Positions 1 to 9,280 of a DNA stretch of 64,000 nucleotides are shown piece after piece; position 1 is the first letter of the stretch, and each line of letters opens with the position of its first letter. The position numbers and the translations under genes are program-made. This DNA is from Streptomyces aurantiacus (GTDB taxonomy: Bacteria > Actinomycetota > Actinomycetes > Streptomycetales > Streptomycetaceae). The notes beneath the pieces were generated by a model. The model was not told the origin of the DNA. It did no database searches and saw only the letters and a list, made by a program, of their open reading frames with translations. The stretch lies in assembly GCF_027107535.1 (NCBI RefSeq), contig NZ_CP114283.1, positions 1,054,001 through 1,118,000 on the forward strand, read 5' to 3'.

Positions 1-2
1 GG

Positions 3-1220
3 GCCCTCGGAGAGCTGCTGCTCTACCGTCCGGTCTCGGGCTCCTTCGCGGAGTACTCCCGCGAGTTCCTCGGCCCGTTCTTCGGCTACTTCACCGGCTG
101 GACGTACTGGCTGATGTGGGTCGTCACCGGCATGGCGGAACTCACCGCCGCCGCGATCTACGTCAACTACTGGTTCCCGCAGATCCCGCAGTGGGTCACG
201 GCCCTGGTCTTCCTGCTCGTGCTGTTCACGGCGAACCTGATCTCCGTCAAGCTCTTCGGCGAGATCGAGTTCTGGTTCTCGATGGTCAAGGTCACCGCCC
301 TCATCGGCATGATCGTGATCGGCCTGGGCGTCCTCACCTTCGGCTTCAGCGCCGCCGGTGACACCGCCGCCGTGTCCAACCTCTGGGCCTTCGACGGCTT
401 CTTCCCCAAGGGCATCGGCTCGTCCCTCATGACCCTGCAGGGCGTCATGTTCGCCTACCTGGCCGTCGAACTCGTCGGCGTCACCGCCGGTGAGTCCGAG
501 AACCCGGAGAAGACGCTCCCCAAGGCGATCAACACCCTGCCCTGGCGCATCGCCCTCTTCTACGTCGGCGCGCTCACCGTCATCCTCTGCGTCGTGAAGT
601 GGACGGAGTTCGCACCGGGCGTCAGCCCCTTCGTCGCTGCCTTCGCGAAGATCGGCATCCCCGCAGGCGCCGGCATCGTCAACTTCGTCGTCCTGACGGC
701 GGCGCTCTCCTCCTGCAACTCCGGCATGTACTCCACCGGTCGCATGCTGCGCACCCTGGCGGACAACGGCGAGGCGCCGAGGATCTTCAACAAGCTGTCC
801 GCCACCAGGACGCCCGCGTTCGGCATCACCGTCTCCATGCTCTTCATGGGCATCGGCGTGGTCCTGAACTACATCGTCCCGGAGAAGGCCTTCGGCTATG
901 TCGTCTCGGTCGCCACGGCGGCAGGCATCTGGACCTGGCTCATGATCCTCGTCAGCCACATCCTGTACCGCCGCGCCGTCGACGCCGGCCGCCTGCCCGC
1001 CTCGTCCTTCCCGGCGCCCGGCGGCTCGAAGTTCAGCTGGGTCGCGGTCGCGTTCCTCCTCTTCGTCACCGGCCTCATCGCCTACGACGCCGACTCCCGC
1101 GTCTGCCTGTACGTGATGGCGGGCTGGGCCGCCGCACTGGGCATCGGCTGGGCCGTACTGAAGTCACGGAACCCCGAGGTCACCGAACGCCGCGACCCGG
1201 AGTTCGAGAAGGTCGGCTGA
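3..1220 (+). CDS. Amino acid permease (APC superfamily), 5' end outside window
   Basis: The reading frame is open from the left edge (codon phase at base 3), so the N-terminus with the first membrane helices is missing. The visible part has about ten hydrophobic helices and the amphipathic segment ELLLYRPVSGSFAEYSREF, typical of APC permeases of the AnsP/CycA/GabP type. The sequence EGVT-like 'VELVGVTAGESENPEKTLPKAI' region (about residues 155-175 of the visible part) is the conserved cytoplasmic loop of amino acid:proton symporters. It probably imports an amino acid at the cytoplasmic membrane; the substrate cannot be told. The cysteine genes follow after 140 bp, but nothing shows co-transcription. 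Confidence 0.9.
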   Translation, partial: ALGELLLYRPVSGSFAEYSREFLGPFFGYFTGWTYWLMWVVTGMAELTAAAIYVNYWFPQIPQWVTALVFLLVLFTANLISVKLFGEIEFWFSMVKVTALIGMIVIGLGVLTFGFSAAGDTAAVSNLWAFDGFFPKGIGSSLMTLQGVMFAYLAVELVGVTAGESENPEKTLPKAINTLPWRIALFYVGALTVILCVVKWTEFAPGVSPFVAAFAKIGIPAGAGIVNFVVLTAALSSCNSGMYSTGRMLRTLADNGEAPRIFNKLSATRTPAFGITVSMLFMGIGVVLNYIVPEKAFGYVVSVATAAGIWTWLMILVSHILYRRAVDAGRLPASSFPAPGGSKFSWVAVAFLLFVTGLIAYDADSRVCLYVMAGWAAALGIGWAVLKSRNPEVTERRDPEFEKVG

Positions 1221-1363
1221 CCGGAGCCCGCGACGGCCGGCCGGCCGCGGCCACCCGGACCGACCCCGGTCCCACCCCCGGCATGCAGGGCTCGTGGCCC
1301 ACCATGTGGGCAGCCCCGTACCACCCTTCGGTACGGGGCTGCCGTCTGCTTATCCTGACCACC

Positions 1364-1786
1364 ATGCTGACCATCACCCAGACCCTCGTCGACCAGATCG
1401 TCGCGCACGCGCGCCGGGACCACCCCGACGAGGCGTGCGGCGTGATCGCGGGCCCGGAGGGCACCGGCCGCCCCGAGCGCTTCGTCCCCATGCTGAACGC
1501 GGCGATGTCGCCCACGTTCTACGAGTTCGACTCGGGCGACCTGTTCAAGCTCTACCGCGAGATGGACGACCGCGACGAGGAGCCGGTGGTCGTCTACCAC
1601 TCCCACACGTCGACCGAGGCCTACCCGTCCCGCACGGACATCTCCCTGGCGTCCGAGCCGAACGCGCACTACGTCCTCGTCTCGACCGCGGACACCGACG
1701 GGCTCGGCGACTTCCAGTTCCGCTCGTACCGCATCGTCGACGGCGAGGTCACGGAGGAGGAGGTCGCGGTGGTGGAGGCCTACTGA
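1364..1786 (+). CDS. mec: Mec-type JAMM metallopeptidase of the CysO cysteine pathway
   Basis: This 140-residue protein is a JAMM/MPN+ zinc peptidase. The motif is intact: Glu23, His79-x-His81, seven residues, Ser89, then Asp92. In Mycobacterium tuberculosis the homolog Mec+ cuts cysteine from the C-terminus of the sulfur carrier CysO; related JAMM proteins (e.g. QbsD) trim carrier proteins to expose the Gly-Gly end. cysO and cysM lie downstream on the same strand, so the same role is inferred. The start is the ATG at 1364, which gives the normal N-terminus of the family. An upstream in-frame extension reads into arginine-rich shadow sequence and was rejected. Confidence 0.9.
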   Translation: MLTITQTLVDQIVAHARRDHPDEACGVIAGPEGTGRPERFVPMLNAAMSPTFYEFDSGDLFKLYREMDDRDEEPVVVYHSHTSTEAYPSRTDISLASEPNAHYVLVSTADTDGLGDFQFRSYRIVDGEVTEEEVAVVEAY

Positions 1787-1862
1787 CCCGCACGATCCCA
1801 CATTTCGGTCAGAATTCATCCATCATCTGAGATCACATTCCAGGACCCGGGCCGGGAATCGA

Positions 1863-1874
1863 TACGATGAGCCC
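1863..1874 (+). promoter_or_regulatory. Possible -10 element giving leaderless leader-peptide mRNA
   Basis: A TACGAT hexamer at 1863-1868 lies seven bases before the ATG of the small peptide at 1875. Transcription would start at or next to the start codon, i.e. a leaderless message. A weak -35 candidate (TTCCAG, 1838-1843) is spaced 19 bp away. No start site can be proven from sequence alone. Confidence 0.4.
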
Positions 1875-1976
1875 ATGGTTTCCCACGACGTGAGCGACAA
1901 GACGCCGGGCATGCTGCTCGTGGCGCGGCTGCACGTCGACCTGTGCAGGCTGCAGAGCGCCATCTGTACGCGCTGA
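1875..1976 (+). CDS. Putative cysteine-containing leader peptide upstream of cysO-cysM
   Basis: A 33-codon reading frame begins ATGGTTTCCCAC and ends TGA. The peptide contains MLLVARLHVDLCRLQSAIC, with cysteines at positions 24 and 31 close to its end. Streptomyces genomes carry a recognisable family of such 'putative leader peptides' with an RLHVDLCRLQSAIC-like core upstream of sulfur and cysteine genes. It lies 88 bp after mec and 123 bp before cysO. The likely job is cis-regulation: slow translation of the Cys codons when cysteinyl-tRNA is scarce would change expression of cysO-cysM. There is no strong Shine-Dalgarno, which fits leaderless initiation. Function is inferred from position and family. 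Confidence 0.7.
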   Translation: MVSHDVSDKTPGMLLVARLHVDLCRLQSAICTR

Positions 1977-2099
1977 TTCCTGCCGCCGTACGGCCCTGAG
2001 CCACGGCTTTGCGGGGCCGCGACCGGCGTGCCCCCGGCTTCTCCCGCGCTGCCGCGCGCACTCCAGACCTGACTCACCTTCCGACAGGAGCCCGCAACC

Positions 2100-2378
2100 A
2101 TGGCCATCGAGGTCCGCATCCCCACCATCCTCCGCACCTACACCGACGGCCAGAAGGCCGTCGAGGGCGGCGGGGAGACCCTCGCCGCGCTCCTCGACGA
2201 CCTCGAGAGCCGCCACACGGGCATCCAGGCCCGCATCGTGGACGGAGGCGAACTGCGCCGCTTCGTGAACGTGTACCTGAACGACGAGGACGTCCGCTTC
2301 CTCGACGGCATCAACACCAAGCTCACCGACGGCGACAGCGTCACCATCCTGCCGGCCGTGGCCGGCGGCATGGTCTGA
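2100..2378 (+). CDS. cysO: CysO sulfur-carrier protein (MoaD/ThiS family)
   Basis: A 92-residue ubiquitin-like sulfur carrier. The MoaD/ThiS fold is shown by the hydrophobic N-terminal strand, the central FVNVYLNDEDVRFLDG segment and the C-terminal DGDSVTILPAVAGG. As thiocarboxylate it donates sulfur to CysM-bound aminoacrylate, and Mec then releases cysteine. Unlike a mature carrier ending in Gly-Gly, this frame ends GGMV, so two residues must be removed before activation. A GGAG ribosome site (2087-2090) is well placed before the ATG. It is followed by cysM after 25 bp, probably in one operon. Confidence 0.93.
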   Translation: MAIEVRIPTILRTYTDGQKAVEGGGETLAALLDDLESRHTGIQARIVDGGELRRFVNVYLNDEDVRFLDGINTKLTDGDSVTILPAVAGGMV

Positions 2379-2397
2379 CCGGGCTGCCGGGCTCTGA

Positions 2398-3354
<957 letters not shown>

Positions 3355-3387
3355 GGCATCACCCCGGCCCGGAACGCCCGCTCCTCG

Positions 3388-3422
3388 AACGCCGGAGGGC
3401 TGCTCCCAGCCCGTCCGGCGTC
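3388..3422 (+). terminator. Imperfect GC-rich hairpin after cysM
   Basis: Arms acgccggagggctg and cagcccgtccggcgt can pair around a short loop about 35 bp after the cysM stop codon. It is a likely terminator for the cys operon and has no U-run, as usual in Streptomyces. Confidence 0.45.
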
Positions 3423-3487
3423 CGGGGCCGGGCGCGAGGCCGCTCGGACCGAGGGACGGCGCGGGCGGGCGCGAGGCGCCCGAAGCC

Positions 3488-3952
3488 CTACTTCGTCAGG
3501 TGCCGCACCCGGTCCCAGACCCCGGGGTCCACCACCCCCACCCGCCGCCGGAACTCCCGCACCGGCAACCTCCGCAGCTCATCGGTCTCCAGGAAGCTCG
3601 CCCGCCCCCGGGCGTCACCCACGGCCCCAGCGGGAAGCGCGATGACCCCGCCCCGCCCGTCGTGGTACTTCGTGGTGATCTTGGCGACCACGGCCCTGCG
3701 CCCCCGGACCGACAGGACGAGGCAGGGCCGGTCCTTCGCACCCGGCCCGTCCTCGAACGGCACATTCGCCCACCAGATCTCCGCCGGCTGCGGCCGGGGC
3801 GAGCGGCCGACGCCGTCGGCCCTTCCCGGCGGCCGCGCCGACGACCGCCCCCGCCTGCCGGGGGGCCGCCCGCGCCCCCACCCGTCGACCAGGGCCGCCA
3901 CGCCCGCGAGCAGCACCACGGCCGCCAACGCGAGCCACCACCACGTGTTCAT
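3488..3952 (-). CDS. Membrane-anchored PemK/MazF-like protein
   Basis: A 154-residue protein. Residues 3-22 (WWWLALAAVVLLAGVAALVD) form one transmembrane helix. A basic Pro/Arg/Gly-rich linker follows, then a PemK/MazF-like beta-barrel domain starting at QPAEIWWANVPFEDGPGAKDRPCLVL. The PAEIWWANV strand and KDRPCLVLS loop are hallmarks of the family, whose soluble members are mRNA interferases of toxin-antitoxin pairs. No antitoxin gene is adjacent and the domain is tethered to the membrane, so toxin activity is uncertain. The start ATG at 3952 places the helix at the N-terminus; a longer frame adds low-complexity sequence. It is convergent with cysM. Confidence 0.75.
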   Translation of the reverse strand: MNTWWWLALAAVVLLAGVAALVDGWGRGRPPGRRGRSSARPPGRADGVGRSPRPQPAEIWWANVPFEDGPGAKDRPCLVLSVRGRRAVVAKITTKYHDGRGGVIALPAGAVGDARGRASFLETDELRRLPVREFRRRVGVVDPGVWDRVRHLTK

Positions 3953-4160
3953 GCGTACGACGGTACCGGCCGCCCCCGCCCACGCCCGTGTGCCCCCGGC
4001 CCATGCCGCCGTCCACCCCGCTGCCCCCGAACCGGTGACACCGCAGGTGAGTTCGCCCACAACAGCCCTCGACGGAGGAGCGACCCGCCCTTTTGCGCCT
4101 TACGCTCGACGGACCGCACGACCCCCGACTTCACTCCCCGCCAGCGGAGGTTTCTGCTTT

Positions 4161-4913
4161 ATGAAGCTCACCGTCGTCGGCTGCTCGGGGTCGTTCCCGT
4201 CCGCGGAATCGGCCTGTTCGAGCTACCTCATCGAGGCCGACGGCTTCCGGCTGCTTCTCGACATGGGCAACGGTGCCCTTGGCGAGCTGCAGCGCCACTG
4301 CGGTCTCTACGACCTTGACGCGATCTTCCTCAGCCATCTGCACGCCGACCACTGCATCGACATGTGCGCGTACTTCGTCGCGCGCTACTACCGCCACGAC
4401 GGCGGTCGCTGCGATCCGATTCCGGTGTACGGACCCGAGGGCACCGAGCAGCGACTGACCACCGCGTACGCGGACACCCCCTCCGCCTCCTCCATGAGCG
4501 AGGTCTTCGACTTCCACACCGTCAAGCCGGGCTCCTTCGAGATCGGCCCCTTCTCGGTGCACACCGAGAAGGTCAGCCATCCCGTGGAGGCGTACGGCAT
4601 CCGCGTGGAGCACGGCGGGCGGTCGCTCACGTACTCCGGGGACACGGGCGTGTGCGACACGCTCGACGAACTGGCCCGGGACACGGATCTGTTCCTCTGC
4701 GAGGCCGCGTTCACACACGGCAAGGAGAGCATCCCGGACCTCCACCTCAACGGCCGCGAGGCCGGCGAGACCGCGACCCGCGCCGGGGCCCGCCGCCTCG
4801 TACTCACCCACATCCCGCCGTGGACGGACCCCCAGGCCAACCTGGTGGACGCCCGCGAGGTGTTCGGGGGACCGGTGGAACTGGCGACGCCGCGGGCTAC
4901 GTACGAGATCTGA
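4161..4913 (+). CDS. MBL-fold metallo-hydrolase
   Basis: A 250-residue metallo-beta-lactamase-fold protein. The metal motif SHLHADHC (HxHxDH) is present, with further ligands in KVSHPVEAYG, the Asp of SGDTGVCDTL and the final LVLTHIPPW. The length and the layout (no long lid, ribonuclease Z-like) match a widespread actinobacterial cytoplasmic hydrolase often annotated as cyclic-nucleotide- or RNase Z-like; the substrate is unknown. GGAGG (4146-4150) precedes the ATG by ten bases. It ends just before a perfect palindromic terminator shared with the convergent nagE2. Confidence 0.88.
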   Translation: MKLTVVGCSGSFPSAESACSSYLIEADGFRLLLDMGNGALGELQRHCGLYDLDAIFLSHLHADHCIDMCAYFVARYYRHDGGRCDPIPVYGPEGTEQRLTTAYADTPSASSMSEVFDFHTVKPGSFEIGPFSVHTEKVSHPVEAYGIRVEHGGRSLTYSGDTGVCDTLDELARDTDLFLCEAAFTHGKESIPDLHLNGREAGETATRAGARRLVLTHIPPWTDPQANLVDAREVFGGPVELATPRATYEI

Positions 4914-4940
4914 GCGAGCTCGCGCCGATCCGCGCGCACG

Positions 4941-4988
4941 CGAACGAAAGGCCCCCGGAACCCATGGGTTCCGGGGGCCTTTCGTTCG
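4941..4988. terminator. Bidirectional terminator (perfect 48-base palindrome)
   Basis: A perfect 24-bp inverted repeat centred between 4964 and 4965 (arm cgaacgaaaggcccccggaa... ending ccca/tggg). It separates the convergent MBL hydrolase and nagE2 genes and can stop transcription from both sides. Confidence 0.88.
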
Positions 4989-5000
4989 CGGTGCGAGAAC

Positions 5001-6251
5001 TCACGCCTTGGTGAGGTCCTCGACCTCCTCGTCGGGCTCACGGCCCGGGGTGGCGAGGTTGAACTTGATGATCGCGAAGCGGAAGGTCACGTAGTAGATC
5101 GCCGCGAAGACCAGGCCGATCGGGATGATCATCCATGGCTTGGTGGCGAGGTTCCAGTTCAGGAAGTAGTCGATGGCACCGGCGGAGAAGCTGAAGCCGT
5201 GGTGCACGCCCAGCGCCCAGGTGATGGCCATCGAGAGGGCGGTCAGCACCGCGTGGATCACGTACAGCACCGGCGCGATGAACATGAACGCGAACTCGAT
5301 CGGCTCGGTGATGCCGGTGACGAACGACGTCAGCGCGAGGGAGACCATCATGCCGCCCACGGCCTTGCGCCGCTCGGGGCGGGCGCAGTGCGTGATCGCG
5401 AGGGCGGCGGCCGGCAGCGCGAACATCATGATGGGGAAGAAGCCCGTCATGAACTGGCCGGCGGTCGGGTCACCGTGGAAGAAGCGGGGCAGGTCACCGT
5501 GCCAGACGGTGCCCGCGGAGTCCTTGAAGGAACCGATCTCCTGCCAGGCGACGGTGTTCACGAACTGGTGCATGCCGACGGGAAGCAGCGCGCGGTTGAT
5601 CGCGCCGAAGATGCCCGCGCCGACCGCTCCGAGGCCGGTCATCCACTCGCCGAAGTTGGTGATGACGTCGCCGACGGGCTCCCAGACCAGGCCGAAGAAG
5701 ACGCCGACCGCGGTGCCGATGAAGGCCATCAGGATCGGGACGAGACGGCGGCCGTTGAAGAAGCCGAGCCAGTCGGGCAGCTTGGTGCGGTGGAACCGCT
5801 GCCAGGTGACGGCGGCTATCAGACCCATCACGATGCCGCCGAGGACCTTGGGGTCGTTGTAGGTCGCGGCGACGTCCGCGCCCTTCTGGACCTTGGCCTC
5901 GGTGATCGGGAACGCGGTGAGCACGTTCTTGTAGACGAGGAATCCGACGAGCGCCGCGAGGGCGGTGGAGCCGTCGGACTTCTTGGCGAAGCCGATGGCG
6001 ATGCCGACGCAGAACAGCAGCGGGAGGTTGGCGAAGACCGCGTCACCGGCCGTGGCGAACACGGATGCGACCTTGTCCCAGCCGAGCCCGTCGGCGCCGA
6101 ACACGTCGGGCTGGCCGAGACGGAGCAGGATGCCGGCGGCCGGCAGCACGGCGATGGGGAGCTGCAGACTGCGGCCGACCTTCTGCAGGCCCTGGAGCAG
6201 GCCGGAGCCCCACTTCTTCGTGGGGGCCGCCGGAGCTGTGGCGGTGGTCAT
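5001..6251 (-). CDS. nagE2: PTS EIIC permease for N-acetylglucosamine (NagE2-like)
   Basis: A 416-residue glucose-superfamily PTS IIC membrane protein with about ten helices and the signatures LPIAVLPAAGILLRLGQPD, NGRRLVPILMAFIG and GVHHGFSFSAGAIDYFLNW. It carries GlcNAc across the membrane while EIIB phosphorylates it. IIB is separate here (nagF), as in S. coelicolor, where NagE2 is the main GlcNAc permease. The start ATG at 6251 begins MTTATAPAAPTKKWG; the extended frame upstream is not protein-like. Two dre operators about 77-110 bp upstream suggest DasR control. Confidence 0.93.
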   Translation of the reverse strand: MTTATAPAAPTKKWGSGLLQGLQKVGRSLQLPIAVLPAAGILLRLGQPDVFGADGLGWDKVASVFATAGDAVFANLPLLFCVGIAIGFAKKSDGSTALAALVGFLVYKNVLTAFPITEAKVQKGADVAATYNDPKVLGGIVMGLIAAVTWQRFHRTKLPDWLGFFNGRRLVPILMAFIGTAVGVFFGLVWEPVGDVITNFGEWMTGLGAVGAGIFGAINRALLPVGMHQFVNTVAWQEIGSFKDSAGTVWHGDLPRFFHGDPTAGQFMTGFFPIMMFALPAAALAITHCARPERRKAVGGMMVSLALTSFVTGITEPIEFAFMFIAPVLYVIHAVLTALSMAITWALGVHHGFSFSAGAIDYFLNWNLATKPWMIIPIGLVFAAIYYVTFRFAIIKFNLATPGREPDEEVEDLTKA

Positions 6252-6327
6252 TGTTCCTCCATGTGCTGCGTGCCGCCGGAAGCGGAGAGGGAGAGAAAGA
6301 GGAGTGCACGAGGGATGGACGCATCCA

Positions 6328-6360
6328 CGTGGTCTACACCACTCAGTGGTGTAGACCTGT
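6328..6360. promoter_or_regulatory. Double DasR (dre) operator upstream of nagE2
   Basis: Two 16-bp dre-like sites (cgtggtctacaccact, 6328-6343; agtggtgtagacctgt, 6345-6360) face each other and form a perfect 27-base palindrome (6331-6357, centre 6344). The consensus I use is A(C/G)TGGTCTAGACCA(C/G)T. DasR, a GntR regulator released by glucosamine-6-phosphate, represses nag genes through such sites in Streptomyces. Confidence 0.88.
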
Positions 6361-6462
6361 TGTAGCACGGTGAAGGCGGGATAAGGAACCCGCCAATTTT
6401 GTGGCCTGGACCATAGGGGAACGAGCCGCCATGCAACCGGGTAAAAGCGTCCAAAAGTCACA

Positions 6463-6501
6463 GCGAAGGGCCCCCGGACCAGAGGTCCGGGGGCCCTTCG
6501 C
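6463..6501. terminator. Terminator after nagE1
   Basis: Perfect 18-bp stem (gcgaagggcccccggacc) with a three-base loop, 28 bp after the nagE1 stop codon on the minus strand. It isolates nagE1 from nagE2, so the two permease genes have separate transcription units. Confidence 0.88.
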
Positions 6502-6529
6502 ACACACCGTCGGAAAGCTCTCCCGACCG

Positions 6530-7816
6530 CTACGCCTTCGTCACGTCCTCGACCTCGTCGTCCGGCTCCCGTCCCGGCGTCGGCAGGTCGAACTTCGTGA
6601 TCGCGAAACGGAACACGACGTAGTAGACCGCCGCGAAACACAGGCCGATCGGAATGATCGCCCAAGGCCTCGTCGCCAGATTCCAGTTGATGACGTAGTC
6701 GATCAGCCCCGCCGAGAAGCTGAAACCGTCATGCACACCCAGACCCCACGTCACCGCCATGGACACACCGGTGAGCACCGCATGCACCGCGTACAGCAAC
6801 GGCGCGATGAACACGAACGAGTACTCGATCGGCTCCGTGATGCCCGTGACGAACGACGTCAACGCGATCGACAGCATCAGACCGCCGATCTCCTTGCGGC
6901 GATGCGGCTTCGCGCAGTGCGCCATCGCCAGGCACGCCGCCGGCAGCGCGAACATCATGATGGGGAAGAAGCCGGACGTGAACTGCCCCGCATCCGGATC
7001 GCCCGCCAGGAACATGTTGATGTCACCGTGCACGACCGTGCCGTCAGGCTTCGTGTAACTGCCGAACTGGAACCACATGGGCACATTCAGGAACTGATGC
7101 AGCCCGATCACCAGCAGCGCACGGTTCGCGACACCGAAGACCCCCGATCCCCACGCCCCCAGACTGACCAGCCAGTCACTGAAATCCTCCAGGCCCCGGC
7201 CGATCGGCGGCCACACCCACAGACACAGCGCGGCGAACGCGATCGCCACGAACGCCATGATGATCGGCACCAGCCGGCGGCCGTTGAAGAAGCCGAGCCA
7301 GTCCACGAGCCTCGTGCGGTGGTAGCGCTGCCAGAAGTAGGCGGCCATCAAGCCCATCAGGATGCCGCCGAAGACACCCGGATTCTGGTAGGTGAAGACC
7401 ACCACCGAGCCGTCGTCCGCCTGACAGCCGGCCGCCACCACCTTCGCCTGGTCCGCACAGTCCTCGGGGAACTGCCGCAACACGTTGTAGTAGACGAGGA
7501 ACCCCGCCACCGCCGCCAGCGCCGTCGAACCGTCGGCCTTCTTCGCCATCCCGATGGCCACACCGACACAGAAGAGCAGCGGAAGCCCCAGCGAACCGTC
7601 CAGCAGTGCACTGCCCGCCCCCGCCATCACCTTCGAGACGTTCGTCCAGCCCAGACCGTCGGCGCCGAACACGTCCGGCTGCCCCAGACGATTCAGGATG
7701 CCCGCCGCCGGCAGCACGGCGATGGGCAGCTGAAGGCTGCGCCCCATCTTCTGCAGACCCTGGAAAAGGTCGCCCCAACGGGAGCGCGTGGGCGCGGCCG
7801 CACTGTCGGCACTCAT
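6530..7816 (-). CDS. nagE1: Second GlcNAc PTS EIIC permease (NagE1-like)
   Basis: A 428-residue paralog of the neighbouring nagE2, clearly alignable along its length (LPIAVLPAAGILNRLGQPD, NGRRLVPIIMAF, GVHDGFSFSAGLIDYVINWN, TPGREPDDEVEDVTKA tail). A paralog-specific insertion with cysteines (QFPEDCADQAKVVAAGCQADDG) lies in an external loop. It begins at ATG 7816 ([18 protein letters not shown]). It is divergent from nagF with a dre palindrome in between. In S. coelicolor nagE1 contributes little to GlcNAc uptake; whether that holds here is not visible. Confidence 0.9.
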   Translation of the reverse strand: MSADSAAAPTRSRWGDLFQGLQKMGRSLQLPIAVLPAAGILNRLGQPDVFGADGLGWTNVSKVMAGAGSALLDGSLGLPLLFCVGVAIGMAKKADGSTALAAVAGFLVYYNVLRQFPEDCADQAKVVAAGCQADDGSVVVFTYQNPGVFGGILMGLMAAYFWQRYHRTRLVDWLGFFNGRRLVPIIMAFVAIAFAALCLWVWPPIGRGLEDFSDWLVSLGAWGSGVFGVANRALLVIGLHQFLNVPMWFQFGSYTKPDGTVVHGDINMFLAGDPDAGQFTSGFFPIMMFALPAACLAMAHCAKPHRRKEIGGLMLSIALTSFVTGITEPIEYSFVFIAPLLYAVHAVLTGVSMAVTWGLGVHDGFSFSAGLIDYVINWNLATRPWAIIPIGLCFAAVYYVVFRFAITKFDLPTPGREPDDEVEDVTKA

Positions 7817-7888
7817 GCGTGTCTCCCTGCGTCCCTCGGCGCCGGCCCGGGCCCCGCGGAACGAGGCCAAGTTTGGCGGCCGTTGAAA

Positions 7889-7904
7889 ACTGGTGTAGAC
7901 CAGT
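7889..7904. promoter_or_regulatory. DasR (dre) operator between nagE1 and nagF
   Basis: actggtgtagaccagt is a near-consensus dre site with perfect ACTGGT/ACCAGT arms. It lies 73 bp upstream of the nagE1 ATG and 118 bp upstream of nagF, placed to control both divergent genes. Confidence 0.88.
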
Positions 7905-8021
7905 CGGCGAACGGTTGTGCTGCCATGATCGCCATCATTCGGCAGAGGCGACACGACCGCTCGCGAAGATGGGCCAACTGTGGGTTACTGCGACAAAGCG
8001 GTTCGGATCAGGGAGTAGGAC

Positions 8022-8255
8022 ATGGCCAGCAAGGCTGAGAAGATCGTCGCCGGGCTCGGCGGCATCGACAACATCGAAGAAGTCGAGGGCTGCATCACCC
8101 GACTGCGCACCGAGGTCATCGACCCCAGCAAGGTCGACGAAGCAGCCCTGAAAGCCGCAGGCGCCCACGGCGTCGTCAAGATGGGCACAGCGATCCAGGT
8201 CGTCATCGGCACCGACGCCGACCCCGTCGCCGCGGACATCGAAGACATGATGTGA
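8022..8255 (+). CDS. nagF: PTS EIIB component for GlcNAc (NagF)
   Basis: A 77-residue IIB domain of the glucose family. Cys24 in EVEGCITRLR is the phosphorylated cysteine that passes phosphate to sugar held in NagE1/NagE2. The HGVVKMGTAIQVVIG segment is the conserved end of IIB domains. It is a free-standing protein, whereas in many bacteria it is fused to IIC. It starts at ATG 8022 after a GGAGTAGG ribosome site and is followed by a weak hairpin before rph. Confidence 0.93.
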   Translation: MASKAEKIVAGLGGIDNIEEVEGCITRLRTEVIDPSKVDEAALKAAGAHGVVKMGTAIQVVIGTDADPVAADIEDMM

Positions 8256-8313
8256 ACCCCCCGACACCGCACCACTGAAGAGCACGAAGGCGAGAACACC
8301 GAGACCCACCCCA

Positions 8314-8347
8314 GAGGGGCCGCTTCCCGCACGAGGGACGGCCCCTC
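8314..8347 (+). terminator. Probable terminator between nagF and rph
   Basis: Arms gaggggccg and cggcccctc (9 bp) with a 16-base loop, about 60 bp after nagF and 27 bp before rph. Modest stem, so termination may be partial. Confidence 0.5.
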
Positions 8348-8373
8348 ACCCGTGAACGACTAGGCTCCTCGCC

Positions 8374-9111
8374 ATGTCTCGCATCGACGGCCGCGCGCCC
8401 GAACAGCTCCGCCCCACCACCATCGAACGCGGCTGGAGCAAGCACGCCGAAGGCTCCGTCCTCGTCTCCTTCGGCGACACGAAGGTCTTCTGCACCGCCT
8501 CGGTCACCGAAGGCGTCCCGCGCTGGCGCAAGGGCAGCGGCGAAGGCTGGGTCACCGCCGAATACTCCATGCTTCCCCGCGCCACCAACACCCGCGGCGA
8601 CCGCGAGTCCGTCCGCGGCAAGATCGGCGGCCGCACCCACGAGATCAGCCGCCTCATCGGCCGCTCCCTGCGCGCGGTCATCGACTACAAAGCACTCGGC
8701 GAGAACACCATCGTCCTCGACTGCGACGTCCTCCAGGCCGACGGAGGCACCCGCACCGCCGCCATCACCGGCGCCTACGTCGCACTCGCCGACGCCATCT
8801 CCTGGGCCCAGGGCCGCAAACTCATCAAGGCCGGACGGCAGCCCCTGACCGGAACGGTCAGCGCCGTCTCCGTCGGCATCGTCGGCGGCATCCCCCTCCT
8901 CGACCTCTGCTACGAAGAGGACGTGCGCGCCGACACCGACATGAACGTCGTCTGCACCGGCGACGGCCGCTTCGTCGAGATCCAGGGCACCGCCGAGGCC
9001 GAGCCCTTCGCCCGCGACGAACTCAACTCCCTCCTCGACCTTGCCGTATCGGGCTGCACAGAACTCGCTGTCGCCCAGCGCACGGCACTTGATACGGTCC
9101 TCGAAAGGTAA
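8374..9111 (+). CDS. rph: Ribonuclease PH
   Basis: A 245-residue phosphorolytic 3'-5' exoribonuclease that trims tRNA 3' ends. RNase PH signatures are present: N-terminal [21 protein letters not shown], the [29 protein letters not shown] arginine-rich region, and the phosphate-site stretch [20 protein letters not shown]. Length is normal and the start is the ATG at 8374. A lipoprotein and rdgB follow; the rph-rdgB pairing is common in actinobacteria and many other bacteria. Confidence 0.97.
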   Translation: MSRIDGRAPEQLRPTTIERGWSKHAEGSVLVSFGDTKVFCTASVTEGVPRWRKGSGEGWVTAEYSMLPRATNTRGDRESVRGKIGGRTHEISRLIGRSLRAVIDYKALGENTIVLDCDVLQADGGTRTAAITGAYVALADAISWAQGRKLIKAGRQPLTGTVSAVSVGIVGGIPLLDLCYEEDVRADTDMNVVCTGDGRFVEIQGTAEAEPFARDELNSLLDLAVSGCTELAVAQRTALDTVLER

Positions 9112-9280
9112 AGGACGCACCAAGACGGCCGTCTGCCGCAGGCAACCACGACACCCACCGTCGCGTCCCTACAAGTACGGGCGTACGGCTCACCGCCGTG
9201 CGCCCGGCAGCACCACAACGGGGGCCCTGAGGCCTGCGAAACGGGGCCCTTGGGGGCCTGAACAACGGGAGGACCGTTCC

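Noticed and set aside
7600..8022. A single gene fusing nagE1 with nagF
   Set aside because: They are on opposite strands with a dre palindrome and both start codons between them.
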